Below are positions 1 to 6,992 of a stretch of DNA of 64,000 nucleotides, piece by piece; position 1 is the first letter of the stretch; every line of letters begins with the position of its first letter. The notes below the pieces were generated by a model. The model saw only the letters and a program-made list of their open reading frames with translations. It made no database searches and was not told the DNA's origin. Origin of the DNA: CAZKCI01 sp964551475. GTDB lineage: Bacteria; Auribacterota; Erginobacteria; Erginobacterales; CAZKCI01. Location of the stretch: contig CAZKCI010000121.1 in the NCBI GenBank assembly GCA_964551475.1, positions 16,202 through 80,201 of the forward strand, in the 5' to 3' direction. Both the position numbers and the translations under genes were made by a program.

Positions 1-70
1 CGATCATCGCCGTCCGCGAAGTTCCCTCCTTGGAAGGGGCGCCGCCCGGACCCGTCATGGATTTTCTCAT

Positions 71-99
71 TTGCCCGCTCGCGCTTTTACGAGTATAAG
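71..99 (+). promoter_or_regulatory. Candidate sigma70-type promoter
   Basis: TTGCCC (71-76) and TATAAG (94-99) are separated by exactly 17 bp and lie 45 bp upstream of the lipoprotein start, which itself has an AAGGAGA ribosome site at about 130-136. The -10 hexamer matches TATAAT at five of six positions. This is a motif match only. Confidence 0.4.
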
Positions 100-143
100 A
101 TGGTTGAGGTTAGCAGGATAACCGAACCCAAGGAGACAGAGAT

Positions 144-737
144 ATGAGAAAAGTCGCCTGGATCATCATCCCCCTGGCCGGACTGCTCGCCGCCGGCTGT
201 CAGAAGACGACGAGCCAGGAGAAGCCGACGCCGCCGACGGAGGTTTTCCCCGAAAGAACTGTCAACGCGACCGCGGGGGCGACGACCGTCACCGCGCTGG
301 CCGCCGCGCCCTCCCCTCTGGCCGCCGGAAGCGCCTCCCCGGCCCAGAGCCTGCGGATCTCCCGGATTGAAAATGCCTGGCTCTCCCAGACCCGGGCGCC
401 CCAGGGCACGGGCGTCTGCTGGGCCTTCTACAGCGCCGAGAACACCGTCGACGAGCGCGGCCGCTGGGGCTTTCTCTTCGATTCGGACTCGGTCTGGATG
501 CGGCACACCGACCTGGACTCCGCCCCCGTGGCCCTCCTCATCTACCAGAACTCCCACCCGGTGGACGTCCGCGACGGCGACTATGTGACGGTACGCCACG
601 ATGGAGGCAAAACCGTCCGAATCTATCCTCCCGCTCTCTCCGGAGTCAACGGGACATTCTATGTCTCCTCCCAAGGGGAGACCTATCTGGATCGGGAGCT
701 GACCCGCCCGGCCCGGGCCGCCCCGGCATCCGAATAA
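144..737 (+). CDS. Putative lipoprotein of unknown function
   Basis: A 197-residue protein begins with a basic residue pair and a hydrophobic stretch ending in the lipobox LLAAGC (Cys about residue 19), so it is probably lipid-anchored after signal peptidase II cleavage. Residues 20-70 are a Pro/Thr/Ala-rich linker. The remainder is a compact domain with several aromatic residues (WAFYSAEN, WGFLFDSDSVWMRH) that I do not recognise. The start is set by an AAGGAGA site about 8 bp upstream. It stands alone, followed by the remnant of a sensor gene on the other strand. No function can be assigned. Confidence 0.75.
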   Translation: MRKVAWIIIPLAGLLAAGCQKTTSQEKPTPPTEVFPERTVNATAGATTVTALAAAPSPLAAGSASPAQSLRISRIENAWLSQTRAPQGTGVCWAFYSAENTVDERGRWGFLFDSDSVWMRHTDLDSAPVALLIYQNSHPVDVRDGDYVTVRHDGGKTVRIYPPALSGVNGTFYVSSQGETYLDRELTRPARAAPASE

Positions 738-743
738 TCGCGA

Positions 744-917
744 TCACAGATCCGGATACATCTTCTTCCGGCATTCGGGGCAGATGCCGTGGGTGAACTG
801 GGCGTCCGTCTTCTCTTCGATAGAGGACTCCAGACGACGCCATTTCCCTCCCCCGTCCCGGATCTTTTTGCAGGAAGAGCCGATGGGGAGGAGGCCGGCT
901 CTCGTTCCTCGCCCCGA
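744..917 (-). pseudogene. Remnant of a sensor-kinase/response-regulator C-terminal tail
   Basis: The minus strand reads LLPIGSSCKKIRDGGGKW, then FTHGICPECRKKMYPDL followed by a stop. This closely matches the conserved cysteine-containing tail at the C-terminus of many PAS-type sensor proteins and response regulators (LPICSxCKKIRD ... FTHGICPxCxxKLYPD). An in-frame TAG at 918-920 and the absence of any start codon leave only about 57 codons, so the body of the gene is missing. The tail itself is well preserved, including both CxxC-like pairs, which suggests a recent deletion or a fragment carried in by recombination. Confidence 0.7.
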
Positions 918-941
918 CTATTTCCCCCTCCGCATATTTGT

Positions 942-970
942 TTGACGACATTATGACATAATGTTACAGT
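942..970 (+). promoter_or_regulatory. Promoter with a palindromic spacer (possible operator)
   Basis: TTGACG (942-947) and TACAGT (965-970) are 17 bp apart. The spacer, 948-964, is itself a perfect inverted repeat, ACATTAT-GAC-ATAATGT. An operator placed exactly between the -35 and -10 boxes is typical of tightly regulated promoters. It would drive the secreted propeller gene at 1020. Confidence 0.5.
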
Positions 971-1019
971 AGTACCGTCAATTTCGGTCCGCAACAGACA
1001 AGAGGCTAGGAGGTTCGCG

Positions 1020-3257
1020 ATGAACAATATTGCTTGTCTGATTATGGGAGTGTTGGTTCTCGGAGGAGCCGTCTTCCCCGCCCCCCGCGCCTTCAGCCAG
1101 GAGATATTCCAGGACCTCGACCTCGAGTACTCAACCTACCTGGGCGGGAGCGGGACCGACCAGTGCGGCGATTTCACCGGCAACGGCGGCGGGAAATGCA
1201 TCGCGGTCGATTCTGCCCTCTGCGCGTATATCGTCGGATCGACCTCCTCGGCCGATTTCCCCACCGCGAATCCCTACCAGCCGGCCAAAGCCGTCGGGGC
1301 CGACGTTTTCGTCGCCAAGCTCCATCTGGACGGAGATTCCCTGATCTATGCCACCTATCTGGGCGGAGGAAACCCCGACACCGGCCAGGGGATCGCGGTC
1401 GACGCCGCTTTCAACGCCTACGTCGTCGGCTGGACCGGCTCGGCGGATTTCCCCACCGTCAACCCGTACCAGCCGTCCTTCGCCGGGGGTAATGAAGACG
1501 CTTTCGTGGCCAAGCTCGATTCGTCCGGCTCCTCCCTCCTCTTCTCCACCTACCTCGGCGGCCCCACCGGCTCTTCGCCTTATGAGCACGGCCAGGACAT
1601 CGCCGTGGATGGATACGGGAACACCTACGTGGCCGGTTCCACCGGGTCGTATGAATTTCCCACGGTCAATCCCTATCAGGCCTCCTACGCCGGGAACGCC
1701 GACGCCTTCGTCTCCAAGCTCGACCCCTCCGGGTCGATTCTAGTCTATTCCACCTACCTCGGCGGAGCCGATTCCGACGAGAGCGCCCGGGGGATCGCAA
1801 CGGACGCCGACGGGTCCGCCTTCGTGGTCGGGGACACCAGTTCCGCCGACTTCCCCACCCGCAACCCCATTCAGGCCGCCTGGGTGAACAACGACGACGC
1901 CTTCGTCACCCGTTTCTCCACGTCGGGGAGTTCGCTCCTCTTTTCCACCTATCTGGGCGGGAGCCACCACGACGGCGCCTCCCAAGTGGCGGTGGACGCC
2001 GATGGTTTTGCCTATGTGAGCGGCGACACTTTTTCCGATAACTTCCCCACGGCGAACGCCTACCAGGCGACCAAGGCCGGAGGCTGGGACGCTTTCCTTG
2101 CCAAGATCGATCCGGTCAACGCCCTTCTGACCTACTCCACCTATTTCGGCGGCAGCGATAACGACAGCGGCAAAGGCCTGGCCGTCTATCTCGACCAGTT
2201 CCCCTTCCTCGCCGGCTACACCGAGTCGACCGACCTGCCGGTGCGGCACGCCTACCAGTCGACCTTCGCCAGCCAGACCGGGGGCGACGCCTTCCTGGCC
2301 AAGTTCTCCTGCCAGGCCCGACGCCTCATCTTCTCCACCTACCTGGGCGGGGCGGACGACGATTTCGGGGGCGGGGTGGCGGTCGACTTCCAGGGCTCGG
2401 CCTATCTCGCGGGATATACGAAGTCCACCGACTTCCCCCTCGAGGACCCCTACCAGTCGAGCGAAGCCGGGAACGAGGACGTCTTCGTGAGCAAGCTGAT
2501 CCAGCCGGTCATCCGCCCGGTCTACGCCTCGGGGGACTATAACGGCGACGGGACGAGCGAAGCGGCCGTCTTCCGCGCCCAGGAAGGACGCTGGCTGGTC
2601 CGGAGTTTCACCCGATTCTACTTTGCCCAGATCCTCGACCTCCTCGCCCCGGGCGACTACAACGGCGACGGCACTTCCGACTTCGGTCTCTTCCGGCCGG
2701 CGGAAGGCCTCTGGGCGATCCGCGGCCTCACCCGGGTGAACTACGGCGGCGCCGACGACCAGTCGGTCCCCGCCGACTACGACGGCGACGGGACCTGCAA
2801 CATCGCCCTCTTCCGCCCGTCGATGAGCCTCTGGGCGATCCGCGGGGCGCTGCGCGACTACCTCGGGCTCACGGGCGACCTCCCCGTCCCCGGCGACTAC
2901 GACGGGGACGGAAGCGCCGGTGTGGCGATCTTCCGCCCCTCTACCGGGATGTGGTCCGTGAAATACATCACCATCGCCTACTTCGGCGCGGGTAATGACA
3001 AGGTCGTCCCCGGTGACTTCGACGGCAACATGACCTGGGACTGCGGCATCTTCCGCCCCGGCTCCGGCCTCTGGGCGATCCGCAACGTCACCCGTATCTA
3101 CCTCGGCGACTGCGAGGACATGCCCATGCCCGCCGACTACGACGCCGTCCCCGGCGACGAGATGGGACTCTTCCGGGAAGGCAACGGTCTCTGGGCGATC
3201 TCCGGGCTCACCCGTTTCTCCTTCGGGGGGGCGGGAGACACGCCGGTGACGAGGTAG
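1020..3257 (+). CDS. Secreted protein with seven SBBP repeats and a six-repeat FG-GAP-like C-terminal domain
   Basis: A signal peptide (about residues 1-26, ending in APRAFSQ) precedes seven copies of a roughly 65-70-residue repeat. Each begins with an STYLGG-like motif and contains a DFPT motif and a DAFVAKL-like motif; this is the SBBP family, expected to fold as a seven-bladed beta-propeller. From about residue 500 there are six copies of a 38-39-residue repeat, consensus DYDGDG, FRPS, GLWAIR, TRxYFG, resembling calcium-binding FG-GAP/VCBS repeats. The product is probably exported and may bind sugars, proteins or surfaces. AGGAGG at 1008-1013 supports the start. The same C-terminal repeat occurs in the protein at 11505-12791. 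Confidence 0.85.
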   Translation: MNNIACLIMGVLVLGGAVFPAPRAFSQEIFQDLDLEYSTYLGGSGTDQCGDFTGNGGGKCIAVDSALCAYIVGSTSSADFPTANPYQPAKAVGADVFVAKLHLDGDSLIYATYLGGGNPDTGQGIAVDAAFNAYVVGWTGSADFPTVNPYQPSFAGGNEDAFVAKLDSSGSSLLFSTYLGGPTGSSPYEHGQDIAVDGYGNTYVAGSTGSYEFPTVNPYQASYAGNADAFVSKLDPSGSILVYSTYLGGADSDESARGIATDADGSAFVVGDTSSADFPTRNPIQAAWVNNDDAFVTRFSTSGSSLLFSTYLGGSHHDGASQVAVDADGFAYVSGDTFSDNFPTANAYQATKAGGWDAFLAKIDPVNALLTYSTYFGGSDNDSGKGLAVYLDQFPFLAGYTESTDLPVRHAYQSTFASQTGGDAFLAKFSCQARRLIFSTYLGGADDDFGGGVAVDFQGSAYLAGYTKSTDFPLEDPYQSSEAGNEDVFVSKLIQPVIRPVYASGDYNGDGTSEAAVFRAQEGRWLVRSFTRFYFAQILDLLAPGDYNGDGTSDFGLFRPAEGLWAIRGLTRVNYGGADDQSVPADYDGDGTCNIALFRPSMSLWAIRGALRDYLGLTGDLPVPGDYDGDGSAGVAIFRPSTGMWSVKYITIAYFGAGNDKVVPGDFDGNMTWDCGIFRPGSGLWAIRNVTRIYLGDCEDMPMPADYDAVPGDEMGLFREGNGLWAISGLTRFSFGGAGDTPVTR

Positions 3258-3261
3258 GAGA

Positions 3262-3333
3262 CCGGCGAGCGGTAAGCGGTAAACCGGAAGATTCAATTGC
3301 CCCGGTTTACAGTTTACCGCTCACGGCCGTCGG
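3262..3333. repeat. Micro-repeat hairpin (GCGGTAA/GTAAAC type)
   Basis: A left arm of degenerate repeats (GAGCGGTAAGCGGTAAACCGG) at about 3267-3286 is followed after a short unique centre by the complementary arm (CCGGTTTACAGTTTACCGC, from 3302). It lies just after a stop codon and could act as a terminator-like stem. Confidence 0.75.
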
Positions 3334-3387
3334 CTTTCCCAGTCTAACCCCTGGCCAATCCCGGGAGACTGCTGTATCCTGCCTGCC

Positions 3388-3864
3388 ATGACCTGGATCA
3401 TCTTCCTCTCCGTCCTGGGCCTGATCCTGATCTGCCTGGAGATCTTCCTCCCGGGAGCGATCATCGGGGCGATCGGGGGGATCGCCCTGCTCGCCTCCGT
3501 CGTCCTCGCCTTCCGCGAGCAGGGTCAGGCCTTTGGCACCTGGTGGCTGGCCGGCACTCTGGCGGTCACGCTGGCCGCCATCTATCTCGCCGTCAAAGCC
3601 TTCCCCCGCTCCCGGACCGGGAAGAAACTCGTTCTGGAGTCGAACGAGACCGGTTTCGTTTCGGGTGGGGAGGGGCTGTCCGCGCTCGTCGGCGCGGCCG
3701 GAGCAGCGCTGAGCGCCCTGAGACCGGCCGGGATGGCCGAGATCGGAGGGAAGCGAATCGACGTCGTCACCGCCGGAGAGTTCATCCCGCCGGGTGAGAA
3801 GATAACCGTGGTCGCGGTGGAGGGGAGCCGGGTGGTGGTGAAGAAAGCTTCCCCGCGCGCATAA
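3388..3864 (+). CDS. NfeD-like membrane protein
   Basis: A 158-residue short NfeD-family protein lacking the N-terminal protease domain of long forms. Residues 1-70 contain two or three hydrophobic segments (IIFLSVLGLILICLEIFLPG, then IIGAIGGIALLASVVLAF). Residues 115-156 form the soluble OB-fold domain (GMAEIGGKRIDVVTAGEFIPPG, then ITVVAVEGSRVVVKK). In many bacteria short NfeD proteins are encoded directly before the flotillin FloA and work with it in membrane microdomains, as is the case here (31-bp gap). There is no clear Shine-Dalgarno site, but ATG at 3388 is the natural start of the first membrane helix. Confidence 0.85.
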   Translation: MTWIIFLSVLGLILICLEIFLPGAIIGAIGGIALLASVVLAFREQGQAFGTWWLAGTLAVTLAAIYLAVKAFPRSRTGKKLVLESNETGFVSGGEGLSALVGAAGAALSALRPAGMAEIGGKRIDVVTAGEFIPPGEKITVVAVEGSRVVVKKASPRA

Positions 3865-3895
3865 GAGTCAGCCGATTTATAACCAGGAGGCGAAC

Positions 3896-4924
3896 ATGCA
3901 GCCCGTCGGAGCGTTTATCGTGATGATCCTGATCGTCATCGGCCTCATTGTCCTCGGCTTTTTCTTCTATTTCCTGAAGATCTGGATCCGCGCCCTGGCG
4001 GCGGGGGCGCACGTCGCCATCTTCAACCTGGTGGGGATGAAACTGAGGGGGATCAAACCGGTGGTGATCGTGGACGCCAAGATCATGGCCACCAAGGCCG
4101 GGCTCAACGTCTCCACCAACGAACTGGAGGCCCACTACCTGGCCGGCGGATCGGTGGCCAAGGTGACCCGGGCCATGATCGCCGCCGACAAGGCGGGGAT
4201 CCCTCTAATCTTCAAGCGAGCCTGCGCCATCGACCTGGCCGGCCGCGACATCGAGGAAGCGGTGCGGACCTCCGTCAATCCCCGGGTCATCGACTGCCCC
4301 GATCCCTCCAAGGGGACCACCATGCTCGACGCGGTGGCCAAGGACGGAATCCGCCTGCTGGTAAAAGCGCGGGTGACGGTGCGGGCGAACCTCGACCGCC
4401 TGGTGGGAGGCGCCACCGAAGACACCATCATCGCGCGGGTGGGTCAGGGAATCGTGAGCGCGATCGGATCCTCCGAGAGCTATAAGAACGTCCTGGAAAA
4501 TCCCGACCATATCAGCAAACGCGTCCTCGACAGCGGACTCGACTCCCAGACCGCTTTCGAGATCGTCTCCATCGATATCGCCGACGTCTCGGTGGCCGGC
4601 GTCTCGGGAGTCCGGGAAGTGGCCAACGTAGGGGCGCTCCTCGAGACCGAGCGGGCGGAGGCGGACAAGAAGATGCGCCAGGCCGAGGCCGAGGGGCGGC
4701 GGGCGACCGCGGTGGCCTTCGAGCAGGAGATGAAGGCTAAGGTTCAGGAGATGCGGGCGCGGGTGGTCGAGGCGGAGGCCGAGGTGCCCCGGGCGATGGC
4801 CGAGGCCTTCCGGAAGGGGAACATGGGGATCATGGACTTCTACCGGATGAAGAACATCCAGTCCGACACCGGGATGAGAGACGCCATCTCGAGTCTCGGG
4901 GAGAAGGGCAAGAAGCAGGAGTAA
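3896..4924 (+). CDS. floA: Flotillin-like protein FloA
   Basis: A 342-residue SPFH-family protein. An N-terminal hydrophobic hairpin (residues 5-28, VMILIVIGLIVLGFFFYFLK without the first residues) anchors it in the membrane. A prohibitin-homology domain follows (about 35-220; KPVVIVDAKIMATKAGL, TRAMIAADKAGIPL), then an Ala/Glu-rich coiled coil (about 235-310; RAEADKKMRQAEAEGRR) used for oligomerisation. Length and order match the UPF0365/FloA family. AGGAGG sits 7 bp before the ATG. It pairs with the NfeD-like gene upstream and probably organises membrane microdomains. Confidence 0.92.
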   Translation: MQPVGAFIVMILIVIGLIVLGFFFYFLKIWIRALAAGAHVAIFNLVGMKLRGIKPVVIVDAKIMATKAGLNVSTNELEAHYLAGGSVAKVTRAMIAADKAGIPLIFKRACAIDLAGRDIEEAVRTSVNPRVIDCPDPSKGTTMLDAVAKDGIRLLVKARVTVRANLDRLVGGATEDTIIARVGQGIVSAIGSSESYKNVLENPDHISKRVLDSGLDSQTAFEIVSIDIADVSVAGVSGVREVANVGALLETERAEADKKMRQAEAEGRRATAVAFEQEMKAKVQEMRARVVEAEAEVPRAMAEAFRKGNMGIMDFYRMKNIQSDTGMRDAISSLGEKGKKQE

Positions 4925-4927
4925 AAA

Positions 4928-5076
4928 GGTTATCAGGTTCAGCGGTTCAACGGTTCACGGTTCAACGGTTCGGCGGTTCAACGGTTCAGCGGTTCAGCGG
5001 TTCAACGGTTCGGCGGTTCGGCGGTTCACGGTTATCGTCATCATTTTCAACCGTTGAACCGTGAACCCTTGAACCG
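4928..5076. repeat. Micro-repeat hairpin (GGTTCA-ACGGTTCAGC type)
   Basis: About a dozen copies of GGTTC(A/G)(A/G)CG at 4928-5037 are followed at 5048-5076 by a shorter complementary arm (CAACCGTTGAACCGTGAACC). Together they could form several alternative hairpins after floA. The same unit recurs near 55.6 kb and 61.4 kb. Confidence 0.85.
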
Positions 5077-5115
5077 ACACCCAAGCCGGATCAAAAAAGA
5101 TAGACGGCAAACATT

Positions 5116-5568
5116 ATGTCATCCGGGATGTCATGGTGGATCTGGATCGGTTTCGTCCTCATCTTTCTCTTCAATGTCTTTCGGAAGCTGAAAGCGGGGG
5201 GCGACCCCACGGACAAGATCCTGGGGAAAAATGCGGAAAGGGAAGCCCGCGAGGCGCGCCTGGCGGAGATGCTGGAAACCCTGCGCGAGACCGCCTCGGA
5301 CCCGTCCGCCCGAACGCCGCCGGGAAAACGGCCGGAGCCGGCAAAACCATCCCGACGCTTAACCGCCCCGCAACCGGAAAAACCCTCCTCCCCCTCGGCC
5401 ACGATCGCAGCACCCGAGGAGATCGGGAAAATCACCGCCGCCGAGGAGGAGCGCCGGTTCGCCGAAGACGCCCTCTGCTTCTCCGACCATCCCCTGGTCC
5501 AGGGGATCGCGATCTCGGAGATCCTCTCCCTCCCGGTCGCCCTCCGCGCCCCGGAGCGCCTCGTCTGA
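5116..5568 (+). CDS. Small membrane-anchored protein of unknown function
   Basis: A 150-residue protein with one N-terminal membrane helix (WWIWIGFVLIFLFNVF, residues 7-22). A charged, low-complexity Pro/Ala/Glu linker follows (about 35-110). The C-terminal stretch is more ordered (EERRFAEDALCFSDHPLVQG, then IAISEILSLPVAL) and may be a short docking motif. The start could be ATG 5116 or the ATG four codons later (MSWWIW). I do not recognise the family. It is isolated between repeat-bearing gaps. Confidence 0.6.
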   Translation: MSSGMSWWIWIGFVLIFLFNVFRKLKAGGDPTDKILGKNAEREAREARLAEMLETLRETASDPSARTPPGKRPEPAKPSRRLTAPQPEKPSSPSATIAAPEEIGKITAAEEERRFAEDALCFSDHPLVQGIAISEILSLPVALRAPERLV

Positions 5569-5759
5569 TCAGCCTGCCTCACCTCCTCTCAATGATTTCC
5601 ACGAATGTGCACGCTTGTCCGCCAGAGCCCCGACTGGTCGGGGCGGAGGCGGGAATTTTCACGAATGAGGTTCGGCTTGTCGCTTTAACCGCGAATTCAC
5701 GCGCTGGCGCGCCGCAGCGCTACAGCGCGCAGGCGCGAATAAAGCGCGAATAGCCCGGC
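5569..5759. other. Intergenic stretch with short degenerate repeats
   Basis: No gene is seen. The stretch holds near-repeats of TTTCCACGAATG and TTTTCACGAATG, a CGCG-rich palindromic patch (5700-5750) with repeated GCGCG and GCGCGAA words, and a CCCCGACTGGTCGGGG inverted repeat (about 5626-5643). It resembles the micro-repeat gaps elsewhere in the window. Confidence 0.45.
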
Positions 5760-6992
5760 TTGAACGATTTCAACGCCCTCAACGATTTGAACGATCCGAC
5801 ACCGATCTGCCCCCATTTCGGGGAGTGCGGGGGATGCCGCTCACAGGATATCCCCTACCCTGACCAGCTTGCCGCCAAGGCTGCCCGACTGGAGGAGATC
5901 CGCGCCGCCCACGGCCTGCCGCCGGTCATCCTTCCCCCCGTCCCCTCCCCCGCCCTCTGGCATTACCGGAACAAGATGGAATTTTCCTTCGCGGAGAAGG
6001 ACGGGGAGATCATCTGCGGACTTCACCACGCCCAGAGGAAAAAAGAGGTGGTGGATATATCCGAATGCCGCATCTTCTCCCCCGCCGCCGGACCCGTCCT
6101 CTCCGCGGTCAGGGATTTCGCCCGCCAAAGCGGCCTTCCCGCTTATAATCCCTATCGGCGGACCGGTTTTTGGAGAAACCTTGTCCTCCGGGAAGAAAAG
6201 AACGCGAAGGGATTCCTGGTCAACCTGATCACCACCTCACGGGGGGAACCGGACTGGGACGGACTGCGCGTTTCTCTCGCCGGCCTCACCACGGAGAAAA
6301 GCGTCTCCTCCCTGATCCGGACCGTCAACGACTCCGTCTCCGATGCGGTGATCCCGGAAAGGACGACCGTCCTCTCCGGCCCGGGCTATCTGGAGGAGAC
6401 CGTCGGCGGATTCGCCTTCCGCATCCATCCCTTCTCTTTCTTCCAAACCAACGTCTTTCTTCTCCCCGAGTTTTACCGCCACCTCGCCGCCGCCGCCGCC
6501 CTCACCGCTTCCGAGAAGGCCCTCGATGTCTTCTGCGGAATGGGGCCGATCAGCCTGCTTCTGGCCCGACAGGCGAAAGAGGTCTTCGGGATCGAGCGGG
6601 AGGAGACGACGGTCGAAAACGCCCGCCTCAACGCCCGTCTCAACCGGGTGGAGAACGCCGTCTTCATCTCCGGACCGGCCCGGAGGGTATTGGTTGATAA
6701 CCGCGACCGTTGGCGGGGTAGAATAGCCGCGGTGGTCGCCAACCCGCCCCGCAGCGGCATGGGAACGAAAGTCGCCCAACGCATCGCCGAGCTCGAAGCC
6801 GGCACTTTCATCTACTCTTCCTGCCGCCCGGAGTCCTTCTTCCCGGAAGCCGCCCTGTTTTTGAACGACTACGATCTGGAGTCGGTCCGGCCCTTCGATT
6901 TCTTCCCTCACACCCCCCACCTCGAGGTGGTCGGCGTCTTCCGGAGGAAGCAGCCGGGACGGTCGGCGGGGGCGGCGGCCGGCGAGCCATGA
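5760..6992 (+). CDS. rlmD: 23S rRNA (uracil-C5)-methyltransferase, RlmD/RumA-like
   Basis: A TrmA/RlmD-family SAM-dependent RNA methyltransferase of about 410 residues. The N-terminal CPHFGECGGCRSQ supplies the cysteines of the family's [4Fe-4S] cluster; unlike many members there is no room for a TRAM domain. The SAM-binding motif is DVFCGMGPISLLLA, the NPPRSGM loop follows, and FIYSSCRPESF holds the catalytic cysteine (usually YVSCNP). The only available start is TTG at 5760, inside a short repeat tract that encodes MNDFNALNDLND, so the original 5' end may have been overwritten. Whether the target is U1939, U747 or a tRNA uracil cannot be told. It overlaps the next gene by 4 bp. Confidence 0.8.
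   Translation: MNDFNALNDLNDPTPICPHFGECGGCRSQDIPYPDQLAAKAARLEEIRAAHGLPPVILPPVPSPALWHYRNKMEFSFAEKDGEIICGLHHAQRKKEVVDISECRIFSPAAGPVLSAVRDFARQSGLPAYNPYRRTGFWRNLVLREEKNAKGFLVNLITTSRGEPDWDGLRVSLAGLTTEKSVSSLIRTVNDSVSDAVIPERTTVLSGPGYLEETVGGFAFRIHPFSFFQTNVFLLPEFYRHLAAAAALTASEKALDVFCGMGPISLLLARQAKEVFGIEREETTVENARLNARLNRVENAVFISGPARRVLVDNRDRWRGRIAAVVANPPRSGMGTKVAQRIAELEAGTFIYSSCRPESFFPEAALFLNDYDLESVRPFDFFPHTPHLEVVGVFRRKQPGRSAGAAAGEP
5761..5797. repeat. Micro-repeat tract inside the rlmD-like 5' end
   Basis: The tract TTGAACGATTTCAACG-CCCTCAACGATTTGAACGAT contains direct and inverted copies of AACGATTT and encodes the odd N-terminus NDFNALNDLND. It matches the architecture of the intergenic micro-repeats but lies within the reading frame and supplies the TTG start. 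Confidence 0.6.

Noticed and set aside
1740..3296. A 518-codon open frame on the minus strand opposite the propeller gene, and similar long antisense frames (for example 6908-8545, 44944-46758, 61563-62954)
   Set aside because: They are shadows of high-GC genes: composition is unnatural and no family motif or ribosome site is seen, while the plus or opposite strand has clear domains.
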